From Candidatus Hydrogenedentota bacterium (lineage in GTDB: Bacteria > Hydrogenedentota > Hydrogenedentia > Hydrogenedentiales > CAITNO01), in the NCBI GenBank assembly GCA_903922535.1, contig CAIXUF010001153.1, positions 1 to 6,589 of the forward strand: a stretch of 6,589 nucleotides of DNA, written 5' to 3'. This document shows, in pieces, positions 1-5,616 of this stretch. Numbering within the stretch: the stretch's first letter is position 1; each line of letters opens with the position of its first letter. The translations under genes were made by a program, and so were the position numbers. Under the pieces are notes generated by a model. It saw only the letters and a list, made by a program, of their open reading frames with translations, was not told where the DNA came from and searched no databases.

Positions 1-1137
1 ACCCGCGCACAGATGGTCCTCGTCGAGCAATATGGGATGGTCGGGTGCCACCCCCCACAGGGCCTTGAGTTCCGGCGACCAATTGCCGACGCCGGATTCA
101 AAGTCATACATGTAGGTGCCGAACTTGGCCCCCTGACTTGCCAGACGCAGTCGCTCCTCGCTCTCGCGCAGCGCTTTATCAGCCCCCTTGCGCTCGGTTA
201 CGTCCATTGCGGCCCCGATGTTTTTGGTGGGTTTCCCCGTGGCATCCCAAAGTATTAAGCCGCGGTCCAACCAGTCTGTATAGGTCCCGTCGGATCTCCG
301 CAACCGATACTCAAGTTCATACGGTTTGCCGTGGTGGACGCTGCTCTGGATGGCTTCCATCACGCGGGAAAGGTCCTCGGGATGGATATGCTCCATCCAT
401 CCGTCGAGCGTGCGCGGAAACCCTCCCGCAGGGTATCCCAGGCGCGAGTCAATACTGCCGAAGAACAGCGCCTGTCCCGTTTGCATGTCCCGTTCATAGA
501 TGTAATCGCTGCTGTACTGTGCCGCCAGACGAAAACGCTCCTCGCTGGCGTGCAAAGCCTCCTCGGCCCACTTGCGCTCAGTGATGTCGCTTACAACCAT
601 GTGGCTCACGGGGACGCCATCGTCGTTCTGCACGGCGGAGGCTTCGAGATGCGCCCAGAACACCGTTCCGTCCCTTTTCATCATGCGCAGGTCGCACGCC
701 TGGGGTTCGCCGCTCCCGAAGAGTCTCCTGCGGAGAAGGTAGAAGATGTCCTGATCTTCGCAAAAGATGAAGCGGGTGAACGGCTGACTGACCAGTGTGC
801 CCCGGTCCACACCCAGCAGTGTCGCCGCCGTAAGGTTGGCCTCCTTGATCAGCCCATCGTCGCCCATGGTGCAATAGCTCACCGGGGCCAGGTCGTACAG
901 GTCGAAATACCGCGCCCGTGCGGCGTCCAATTCCCCCTGTACGCGGCGCAGCTCGTTGTTCTGCATCACCAGTTCAACCTGCTGAACCCGCAGTTCGTGC
1001 AGCGTCCGCCGTGCTTCCTCGGGCGACGGCCAATCGGGGGCATCCCACGGCCGGGCCGCAGTTTCGCGGGCGGCCTCCCCGGTCGTTTGGCGCAACTCGG
1101 CTCCGTGTTCGGAACGGTCACCGGTCTTCTTTTTCAC
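1..1137 (-). CDS. Multi-PAS domain sensor protein (probable sensor kinase or similar), N-terminal part
   Basis: This frame is open from a GTG at 1137 down to the left edge and gives 379 residues without a stop, so the C-terminus is missing. Residues 40-75 form a charged helical/coiled-coil lead-in (LHELRVQQVELVMQNNELRR). PAS1 spans about 78-190 (FDLYDLAPVSYCTM through DITERK). PAS2 spans about 199-317 with a PAS_3-like core (HIHPEDLSRV, LEYRLRRSDG, MDVTERK). A third PAS begins near 326 (ESEERLRLASQGAKFGTY). The PAS-linker signature (I/V)TERK occurs twice. No membrane segment is visible, so the protein is probably cytoplasmic. The lead-in plus first PAS resemble the large family of soluble PAS S-box sensor histidine kinases; the output domain (HATPase, GGDEF or other) is off-window and unknown. 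The GTG start is favoured by GAAAGG (1144-1149) six bases upstream and by the Lys-rich N-terminus. An in-frame GTG 24 codons further upstream (1207-1209) is an alternative. It lies 182 bases beyond the stop of the neighbouring glycosidase-like gene on the same strand and probably has its own promoter. Confidence 0.9.
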   Translation of the reverse strand, partial: MKKKTGDRSEHGAELRQTTGEAARETAARPWDAPDWPSPEEARRTLHELRVQQVELVMQNNELRRVQGELDAARARYFDLYDLAPVSYCTMGDDGLIKEANLTAATLLGVDRGTLVSQPFTRFIFCEDQDIFYLLRRRLFGSGEPQACDLRMMKRDGTVFWAHLEASAVQNDDGVPVSHMVVSDITERKWAEEALHASEERFRLAAQYSSDYIYERDMQTGQALFFGSIDSRLGYPAGGFPRTLDGWMEHIHPEDLSRVMEAIQSSVHHGKPYELEYRLRRSDGTYTDWLDRGLILWDATGKPTKNIGAAMDVTERKGADKALRESEERLRLASQGAKFGTYMYDFESGVGNWSPELKALWGVAPDHPILLDEDHLCAG

Positions 1138-1229
1138 TGCGCGCCTTTCGCCGCCGACGGGTCCGCCATGGGAAACCGCGCGACCTGCGCGGCTCCTCCC
1201 GCAAACCACAGCCCCGGGTTGGACAGAAC

Positions 1230-1256
1230 AGTATACGACATGCGCGACTTTCCCAA
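1230..1256 (-). promoter_or_regulatory. Possible promoter of the PAS sensor gene
   Basis: On the minus strand a good -10 box, TATACT (1230-1235), lies about 93 bases upstream of the GTG start. The best -35 candidate is TTGGGA (1251-1256) with a short 15-bp spacer; shifting one base gives GTTGGG with 16 bp. The -10 is convincing and the -35 is weak. It would yield a leader of roughly 85 bases. No other clear promoter was seen in the 182-base gap. Confidence 0.35.
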
Positions 1257-1271
1257 CGGCAACATGCTGGC

Positions 1272-1301
1272 CGGTCGGACACATCCCAATGGTCCGTACC
1301 G
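1272..1301 (-). other. Hairpin downstream of the glycosidase-like gene
   Basis: An inverted repeat, CGGTCGGAC (1272-1280) against GTCCGTACCG (1292-1301), forms a 9-bp stem with one bulged base and an 11-base loop. It begins 18 bases past the stop codon of the minus-strand gene ending at 1320. No T-run follows in the direction of transcription, so it is not a classical intrinsic terminator. It could mark a 3' end or stabilise the mRNA. Confidence 0.3.
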
Positions 1302-1319
1302 AACGTCAAGCCCACCGCC

Positions 1320-2576
1320 TCATGGTGCGGGCGCGATGCGGTACGCCTCCATTTGGCCCGGCGCGAGCCAGTGGCTGATTCTGACGCAGCCGTCCTTCTT
1401 CTCCACGCCCACGCCCGTTTCCCTCTGGTTCCAGTCCATCTGGAACGCCTGCGTTCCCGCACCGTTGAGTGTGACGACCGGATCGGCGCTCTCGTCCGTG
1501 CTGTTGTTGACGAGCACGATCCAGGGCTGCCCCTGTTTGTCGTGGAACCGCGAAATAATAACAGGATACTTTCCCGTCGAGACCTCCTTGATGAGATCGT
1601 CCGGTTCGAACAGGGCACAGCCGGACACCGCCTCCGGCCACTGCATCGCCTTGTCAAGGGTGAGGTCGAGGAACAGACGCCCATAGCGTTTGACAAACCC
1701 TTTGTTGATGCGTTTCAGGCTCCCAAACGACGGTGTGCGGTCCCAGAATTCGTCCACGGGCGCCAGTCGGTAATTGTCGTTCGGGTTGCGCATGTAGAAG
1801 AAGAAATAGAGGATGCCCTGCGCGCCGTAGGCAACGGCCGAATTGAACTGCCAGCGGATGTCGTCCTCGCTGGGGCAGCGGTAGTGGAAGTGGCCGACGG
1901 ACAGGATAGTGGTCCAGAAAGGCACGCCCGCGCGCTTGGCCGCCGCCTGGTACTGGGTGAGGTTGCGGAAGTACATGGTCAGTCCGGACTTTTCCGGAAG
2001 CATCTGTGAATAGCAGTCGTAACAGAGGAATTCGGCCTGTGATTTCTTCAGGAAATCGTCCAGATAGGTTCCCCAGTCGGCGGCCCCCACCCGCTTTTCC
2101 GCGCCGACGTGCCACGGCAAGAGGTTCACAAACGGGTGGCATTGGGGCGCGGCCTGTTTGGCGAGTCCCACCGCGTCGCAGACCGGCTGAAAGGCGGCTT
2201 TGTCCGGCTCGTCGAGCAGATGAAAGCCAAAGGTGGCGGGATGGCCGGCAAAGTCGGCGGCCGCCTGCGCCGCGCGGGCGGCATAGTCGTCCGCCAGAGG
2301 CGCGGACACCCCCGTGCGCGGATCACAGATGATAAGCTTGATGCCGCGCGCCTGCGCCCAATCCAGAATCTTCTTCATGCGCGCGACGTTCTCCGGCGTG
2401 GCGGTGTATTCCGGCCCCATGGTGAGCGTCATGCCCGCATCCTGCCACTCCTGGATCTTGGCCTCGTCAAACACCTCAATGGGCGCATAGTTCCAGAAAC
2501 CAATGGGGAATTTCTCAAGCTGGTCATTCAGGGTGGCTCCCGACACCACCGTCAGCAGTCCGATTAACAGGCTCAT
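1320..2576 (-). CDS. Exported TIM-barrel glycoside-hydrolase-like protein
   Basis: A 418-residue protein, most like bacterial TIM-barrel (beta-galactosidase/clan GH-A-type) hydrolases of the sort found in secreted polysaccharide-degrading repertoires. Residues 1-15 are hydrophobic (MSLLIGLLTVVSG) and could be a short signal peptide, but lack the usual Lys/Arg. The barrel starts at about 23 (FPIGFWNYAP). A beta-4-like strand carries GFHLLDEPD (117-125), whose Glu123 is the best acid/base candidate. Later segments include PFWTTILSVGHFHY (219-232) and a final strand GAQGILYFFFY (251-261). Residues about 320-414 look like an all-beta C-terminal domain ending in LAPGQMEAYRI. Substrate is not deducible, and no obvious second catalytic Glu is seen on the beta-7-like strand, so activity is uncertain. 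The start is firm: an in-frame TGA lies four codons upstream of the ATG, and AAGGAG is ideally spaced. The gene is divergent from a GH13 alpha-glucosidase gene, which suggests a shared carbohydrate role. Confidence 0.85.
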   Translation of the reverse strand: MSLLIGLLTVVSGATLNDQLEKFPIGFWNYAPIEVFDEAKIQEWQDAGMTLTMGPEYTATPENVARMKKILDWAQARGIKLIICDPRTGVSAPLADDYAARAAQAAADFAGHPATFGFHLLDEPDKAAFQPVCDAVGLAKQAAPQCHPFVNLLPWHVGAEKRVGAADWGTYLDDFLKKSQAEFLCYDCYSQMLPEKSGLTMYFRNLTQYQAAAKRAGVPFWTTILSVGHFHYRCPSEDDIRWQFNSAVAYGAQGILYFFFYMRNPNDNYRLAPVDEFWDRTPSFGSLKRINKGFVKRYGRLFLDLTLDKAMQWPEAVSGCALFEPDDLIKEVSTGKYPVIISRFHDKQGQPWIVLVNNSTDESADPVVTLNGAGTQAFQMDWNQRETGVGVEKKDGCVRISHWLAPGQMEAYRIAPAP

Positions 2577-2582
2577 AAAGTT

Positions 2583-2588
2583 CTCCTT
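2583..2588 (-). promoter_or_regulatory. Shine-Dalgarno site, glycosidase-like gene
   Basis: AAGGAG on the minus strand lies six bases before the ATG at 2576. The TGA stop in frame just upstream overlaps this region, so this site fixes the start codon. It shows that the organism uses Shine-Dalgarno starts, in contrast to the two plus-strand genes at 2732 and 4526. Confidence 0.8.
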
Positions 2589-2598
2589 TCAGAGACTC

Positions 2599-2627
2599 AT
2601 TGTACGTTCGCGCACCCCGGGAAGCAA
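2599..2627 (-). promoter_or_regulatory. Sigma-70-type promoter of the glycosidase-like gene
   Basis: Reading the minus strand, TTGCTT (2622-2627) and TACAAT (2599-2604) are separated by exactly 17 bp. Transcription would begin near 2592, leaving a leader of about 16 bases that just contains the AAGGAG site. The spacer includes a CCCGGG palindrome (2616-2621). Spacing and both hexamers fit a housekeeping promoter, though no activity can be shown from sequence. Confidence 0.65.
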
Positions 2628-2653
2628 TGAACGGGATGGCCCTGCACGCCTGC

Positions 2654-2676
2654 CACCGCCGGCATGCCGCGCGGTG
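2654..2676. promoter_or_regulatory. Dyad in the divergent intergenic region, candidate operator
   Basis: Arms CACCGC (2654-2659) and GCGGTG (2671-2676) flank a perfect 10-bp palindrome CGGCATGCCG (2660-2669). Together they make an almost perfect 23-bp inverted repeat with one unpaired C at 2670. It sits between the two divergent promoters. Neither predicted transcript covers it, so it is more likely a DNA-level protein-binding site than an RNA hairpin or terminator. The cognate regulator is not in the window. Confidence 0.45.
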
Positions 2677-2718
2677 TTTGGCCCGGGCGCATATGGGCAT
2701 CTGGCAAGAGTCTTCGTG

Positions 2719-2724
2719 TACAAT
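2719..2724 (+). promoter_or_regulatory. Probable -10 box of the GH13 gene
   Basis: TACAAT lies seven bases before the ATG at 2732, so transcription would start at or next to the start codon. No convincing -35 hexamer is present: the 17-bp spacing position (2696-2701) reads GGCATC. There is no Shine-Dalgarno sequence before the ATG. The identical TACAAT is used by the divergent promoter. Confidence 0.45.
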
Positions 2725-2731
2725 TCCCGCC

Positions 2732-4390
2732 ATGAAGATCCCCTGGTGGCACAAGACAACGGTATACCAGATGTATCCGCGCTCGTTTTGCGATGCGAAC
2801 GGTGACGGCATCGGCGATCTGCGCGGGATCATCGGGAAACTGGATTATGTCCGGGATCTCGGTTTCGAGACGATCTGGATTTCACCATTCTACCTGAGCC
2901 CGCTGGCCGATCACGGCTACGACATCACGGACTACGACCGTGTGGCGCCCGAATACGGGACGATGCGGGACTTCACGGAACTGCTCGAAGAGGCGCACCG
3001 GCGCGGGCTCAAAGTACTGCTCGACATGGTGCTCAGCCACACCTCGGATCAGCATCCCTGGTTTCTCGAATCGCGCCAGTCCCGGACCGGCCCCAAATCG
3101 GACTGGTACATCTGGCGGGACGGCCCACCCAACCGGCCGCCCAACAATTGGACCGCCTTTCCGGGCGGCGGGGCATGGCATTATGCCGCGGAGCGCGGCC
3201 AGTGGCACATGGCCTCCTTTCTCCCTTTTCAGCCCGATCTCAACTGGCGCAACCCCGAAGTCAAGGAAGCCATGTTTGCCGTGGTCCGGCGGTGGCTGGA
3301 GCGGGGCGTGGACGGATTCCGGCTCGATCTCTTCAGCGCGCTCATGAAAGACGCCCAATTCCGGGACAACCCCTTTCAACCCGGCCTGTACGACGGCGGT
3401 ATGCCCAGCCTCCATAACCCCTGCATGCAGCACAATCACCCGGACATCTTCCCCTTCTGCCGGGAACTGCGCAACGTGATGCGCGAGTTCGGCGAGCCGG
3501 AGCGGATCCTGCTCGGAGAAGCCATCGGCGACAAACGCGAGGTCCGGCAACTGCTGGGCGGCGAAACGAACGACGGCCTGAACTTGGCGTTCCTTTTCGA
3601 CATGATCTTCCTGTTGCCCTGGCAGCGCCGCGCCCGGTGGTTCCGCAACCTGGTGGCCGAATTCGAGAAACGCTTTCCGCCGCCTTTCCAGCCCACCTAT
3701 GTCTTCGGCAACCATGACATGCGCCGACTCATGAGCCGCATCGGCGACGACATGGAACTGATGAAGATGCTGGCCATGTTCCAGCTCACGGCGCGGGGCG
3801 TGCCCACCGTGTACATGGGGGAGGAGATCGGCATGACCGACCTCTTCATCCCGAAAGCGCAGGCACAAGACCCTGTGTCCAAGCTGTGGAACCGGGTGCC
3901 CGACACGCTTCGCAGATGGCTGCCCATCAACCTCAACCGTGACATGAACCGCACGCCGATGCAGTGGACCGCCGGGGAGCATGCGGGCTTCTGTCCGCCC
4001 GACGCCGTGCCGTGGCTGCCGGTAAACGGGCAAAACAAGCACGACCGCAACGTGGAAAGCCAGGCGGCCACGCCCCAATCCCTGCTCAACCTCTACCGGA
4101 CGCTCCTAAAACTACGGCGCGAGCTGCCCGCCCTGCATGCCGGGTCCCTGACCCTCCTGGAAGGACTTCCCGCCAACCTCTTCGGCTACGTCCGCCGCCA
4201 CGACGACCAGTCGGTTATCATCCTGCTCAACTTCGGAAAACGGACGGCCACCATTCCACTGGAGGCCCCCGGCGAACTGCTGCTCGGCACATCGGAGCAT
4301 GCCCGGGTAGACCAGTCCACCGTCACCGTGCCCGCACGCGCAGCCGTAGCCGCAATGCTGGGTTCGGACGGCGGCTTCGCACAAACCTAA
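2732..4390 (+). CDS. GH13 alpha-glucosidase (oligo-1,6-glucosidase / alpha-glucosidase type)
   Basis: A 552-residue alpha-amylase-superfamily enzyme of usual length for alpha-glucosidases. It is expected to release glucose from the non-reducing ends of short alpha-glucans in the cytoplasm, since no signal peptide is present. The N-terminal motif WWHKTTVYQMYPRSF is followed by the metal-binding loop DANGDGIGDLRG (21-32). Conserved regions are all present: DMVLSH (98-103), QPDLNW (167-172), GFRLDL with nucleophile Asp199, LLGEA with acid/base Glu263, and FGNHD with Asp329. NRTPMQWTAGEHAGF (406-420) is typical of this group. Domain B covers about 104-165 and a beta C-terminal domain about 480-545. 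Ser in VLSHTSDQHPWF and the SDWYIWRD segment resemble GH13_23-type enzymes; the bond specificity (alpha-1,4 or alpha-1,6) cannot be fixed. An in-frame ATG at 2600 would add 44 residues with no homology-like content, so the start at 2732, giving MKIPWWHK, is preferred. It is divergent from the exported glycosidase-like gene. Confidence 0.95.
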   Translation: MKIPWWHKTTVYQMYPRSFCDANGDGIGDLRGIIGKLDYVRDLGFETIWISPFYLSPLADHGYDITDYDRVAPEYGTMRDFTELLEEAHRRGLKVLLDMVLSHTSDQHPWFLESRQSRTGPKSDWYIWRDGPPNRPPNNWTAFPGGGAWHYAAERGQWHMASFLPFQPDLNWRNPEVKEAMFAVVRRWLERGVDGFRLDLFSALMKDAQFRDNPFQPGLYDGGMPSLHNPCMQHNHPDIFPFCRELRNVMREFGEPERILLGEAIGDKREVRQLLGGETNDGLNLAFLFDMIFLLPWQRRARWFRNLVAEFEKRFPPPFQPTYVFGNHDMRRLMSRIGDDMELMKMLAMFQLTARGVPTVYMGEEIGMTDLFIPKAQAQDPVSKLWNRVPDTLRRWLPINLNRDMNRTPMQWTAGEHAGFCPPDAVPWLPVNGQNKHDRNVESQAATPQSLLNLYRTLLKLRRELPALHAGSLTLLEGLPANLFGYVRRHDDQSVIILLNFGKRTATIPLEAPGELLLGTSEHARVDQSTVTVPARAAVAAMLGSDGGFAQT

Positions 4391-4394
4391 GACC

Positions 4395-4421
4395 CCGTCC
4401 TCCCTGACGGCTTTCGTTTCT
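4395..4421 (+). terminator. Probable intrinsic terminator after the GH13 gene
   Basis: CCGTC (4395-4399) and GACGG (4406-4410) form a 5-bp GC-rich stem with a six-base loop, followed by the T-rich run CTTTCGTTTCT. It starts four bases after the stop codon. The stem is short, so efficiency is uncertain, but it fits the new promoter found downstream. Confidence 0.5.
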
Positions 4422-4460
4422 AACATGACAGATGATGCCAGCCACACCAGCGTTCCGAAA

Positions 4461-4485
4461 CCCTTCGAGGCGGCCGCAGGAAGGG
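4461..4485. promoter_or_regulatory. Inverted repeat abutting the DUF481 promoter
   Basis: CCCTTC (4461-4466) and GAAGGG (4480-4485) are a perfect 6-bp inverted repeat around a 13-base centre that itself holds the palindrome CGGCCG (4471-4476). With a one-base bulge the arms extend to AACCCTTC/GAAGGGGTT. It ends one base before the -35 hexamer, a position suitable for a regulator. No T-run follows, so a terminator role is less likely. Confidence 0.3.
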
Positions 4486-4486
4486 G

Positions 4487-4515
4487 TTGCAAATCGGACG
4501 CACTACGGTTACGAT
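4487..4515 (+). promoter_or_regulatory. Sigma-70-type promoter of the DUF481/CFI-box operon
   Basis: TTGCAA (4487-4492) and TACGAT (4510-4515) are separated by exactly 17 bp. A start site about seven bases past the -10 falls near 4522, only about four bases before the ATG at 4526. The mRNA would then be nearly leaderless, consistent with the absence of a Shine-Dalgarno sequence. It follows the terminator of the upstream gene. Confidence 0.6.
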
Positions 4516-4525
4516 GTAAGCAGAC

Positions 4526-5578
4526 ATGATATATAGGGTTATTTGCATAACCGGGCTGCTGCTGGCCGGGGTAAATGCTGCTGCCGATGTCTTGGTACTG
4601 GACAGCGGGGAGTCGCTGTCTGGTTCCCTGCTCCGAATTAAAGAGGGTACACTGACCTATAAGACCAGCCTTTCCGGGCAGATGATGGTGCCCATGGACA
4701 CGGTGAAATCGCTGGCTACGGACAAGAATTTTGTGATCACTGTGGCGGACGGCAGCACGCGGTACGGCCGTTTCTCCAACAAGGAAGCCGCCAGTGTTAT
4801 TCTTCCGCTGAACGGGGCCGAGGCTGAACCGGTGGACCTGCGGGGGCTCAAGGAGGCCCTGTTGATTCCCAGTTCGCCCTCCGCACCGAGCCTCATGGGC
4901 GGGCCGTTGGCCGAGGGGACCGCGGCCTCCGCGGATTTGGGGGTGCGCTTCCATTCGGGGGGCAAGGACGGATTTGCGCCGGTACTGCGAGGCGAACTGG
5001 GCGGCAGGGACGACAAAAAGGCTTGGGCGATCGGGGTTGCCGGGGCCGCCGACGACGACAACGCCGGATTGGATTACCTCAGTGCGGAAGCCCGGGTAAA
5101 GACGGTTGGCGGCGGATTGAATCCGTATCTTTGGGCGGGCCTGGATCGGGACACGGACCGGGCGCTGGACCTGCGCGGCCATCTGGCGCTGGGCCTGTAC
5201 AAAGCGTTCGTGCCGACAACCAACAACGCGCTGGACGCCTACCTGGGGCTTGACGTTGCGCGGGAAGAATGGAATCCCAATGACATCAACACCCCCGGCG
5301 ATGGATCGCGCCGTTCCGATGTGGCGCTGCATCTCGGCTTGCGCTACTATAATCTCCTGTCCCGCCACCTGACCCTGATCGGCGCTTTGGATCTGTTCCC
5401 GGGTTTGTCCGATCCCGGCGGCCTGCGCGGAAGCTCGGAGGCGTCTTTGTTGTTTCCGCTGAACGACCGGCTGCGGCTAAGGCTGGATTTCAGCCTCGGC
5501 TATGACAGTGACCCGCTCGTGGGGGGGATACCGAAATGGTCCGCTTCCGTGGGCGCCGGTGTTGGTGTAAACTTCTAG
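4526..5578 (+). CDS. DUF481-like outer-membrane beta-barrel protein
   Basis: A 350-residue exported protein. Residues 1-20 are a signal peptide (MIYRVICITGLLLAGVNAAA, cleavage probably before Asp21). Residues about 21-95 match the small beta domain seen ahead of DUF481/YdiY-type barrels: VLVLDSGESLSGSL, a GTLTYKTSLSG turn, VPMDTVKSLATD and a second VADGSTRYGRF hairpin. A Pro/Ser-rich linker (about 96-135) leads to a barrel (136-350) with roughly twelve alternating amphipathic strands, for example LDLRGHLALGLYKAFV, VALHLGLRYYNLL and LRLRLDFSLGY. The protein ends in VGVNF; a terminal Phe is the usual recognition mark for outer-membrane insertion by the BAM complex. The function of DUF481 proteins is poorly known (YdiY of E. 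coli is acid-inducible, others are called salt-induced), so no substrate is claimed. There is no Shine-Dalgarno site; the start is fixed by the signal peptide and the nearby promoter. The next gene follows after 38 bases and is probably co-transcribed. Confidence 0.85.
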   Translation: MIYRVICITGLLLAGVNAAADVLVLDSGESLSGSLLRIKEGTLTYKTSLSGQMMVPMDTVKSLATDKNFVITVADGSTRYGRFSNKEAASVILPLNGAEAEPVDLRGLKEALLIPSSPSAPSLMGGPLAEGTAASADLGVRFHSGGKDGFAPVLRGELGGRDDKKAWAIGVAGAADDDNAGLDYLSAEARVKTVGGGLNPYLWAGLDRDTDRALDLRGHLALGLYKAFVPTTNNALDAYLGLDVAREEWNPNDINTPGDGSRRSDVALHLGLRYYNLLSRHLTLIGALDLFPGLSDPGGLRGSSEASLLFPLNDRLRLRLDFSLGYDSDPLVGGIPKWSASVGAGVGVNF

Positions 5579-5604
5579 GGTGTCTGTTCGTCGAAAGTCT
5601 CTTG

Positions 5605-5610
5605 AAAGGA
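5605..5610 (+). promoter_or_regulatory. Shine-Dalgarno site of the Ig-like/CFI-box gene
   Basis: AAAGGA ends six bases before the ATG at 5617. It supports that start, as does the signal peptide directly after it. The presence of a good ribosome site at an internal operon gene, and its absence at the first gene, fits a leaderless first cistron. Confidence 0.7.
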
Positions 5611-5616
5611 ATTCCC

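Noticed and set aside
331..1686. 451-codon plus-strand open frame
   Set aside because: It runs antisense to the PAS gene, through the intergenic gap and into the glycosidase-like gene. Its product is low-complexity and resembles no family, whereas the minus-strand frames encode clear domains.
918..2009. 363-codon Arg-rich plus-strand open frame
   Set aside because: Antisense shadow in GC-rich DNA; Arg/Pro/Ala-rich composition, no recognisable domain, and it overlaps two well-supported minus-strand genes.
2589..2600. Minus-strand mini-frame ATG-AGT-CTC-TGA before the glycosidase-like gene, possible leader peptide
   Set aside because: Its ATG overlaps the -10 box (2599-2604), so it lies upstream of the predicted transcript start and would not be translated.
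2600..2731. 44-residue N-terminal extension of the GH13 enzyme from ATG 2600
   Set aside because: The added residues have no signal peptide or GH13 character and cross the dyad and both promoter regions. The family N-terminus begins at MKIPWWHK.
2882..4078. 398-codon minus-strand open frame
   Set aside because: Wholly antisense within the GH13 gene, His/Val/Pro-rich, with no family features. The GH13 motifs make the plus strand decisive.
4461..4492. Second terminator for the GH13 gene
   Set aside because: The CCCTTC/GAAGGG hairpin is not followed by a T-run, and a better candidate lies at 4395-4421. A promoter-linked site is more plausible.
4514..4519. ATG-TAA start-stop pair before the DUF481 gene
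   Set aside because: It overlaps the -10 hexamer and precedes the predicted transcript start, so a regulatory start-stop role is unlikely.
4112..5368. 418-codon minus-strand open frame
   Set aside because: Antisense to the GH13 end, the intergenic terminator/promoter and most of the DUF481 gene. Composition is typical of a shadow frame and no domain is seen.
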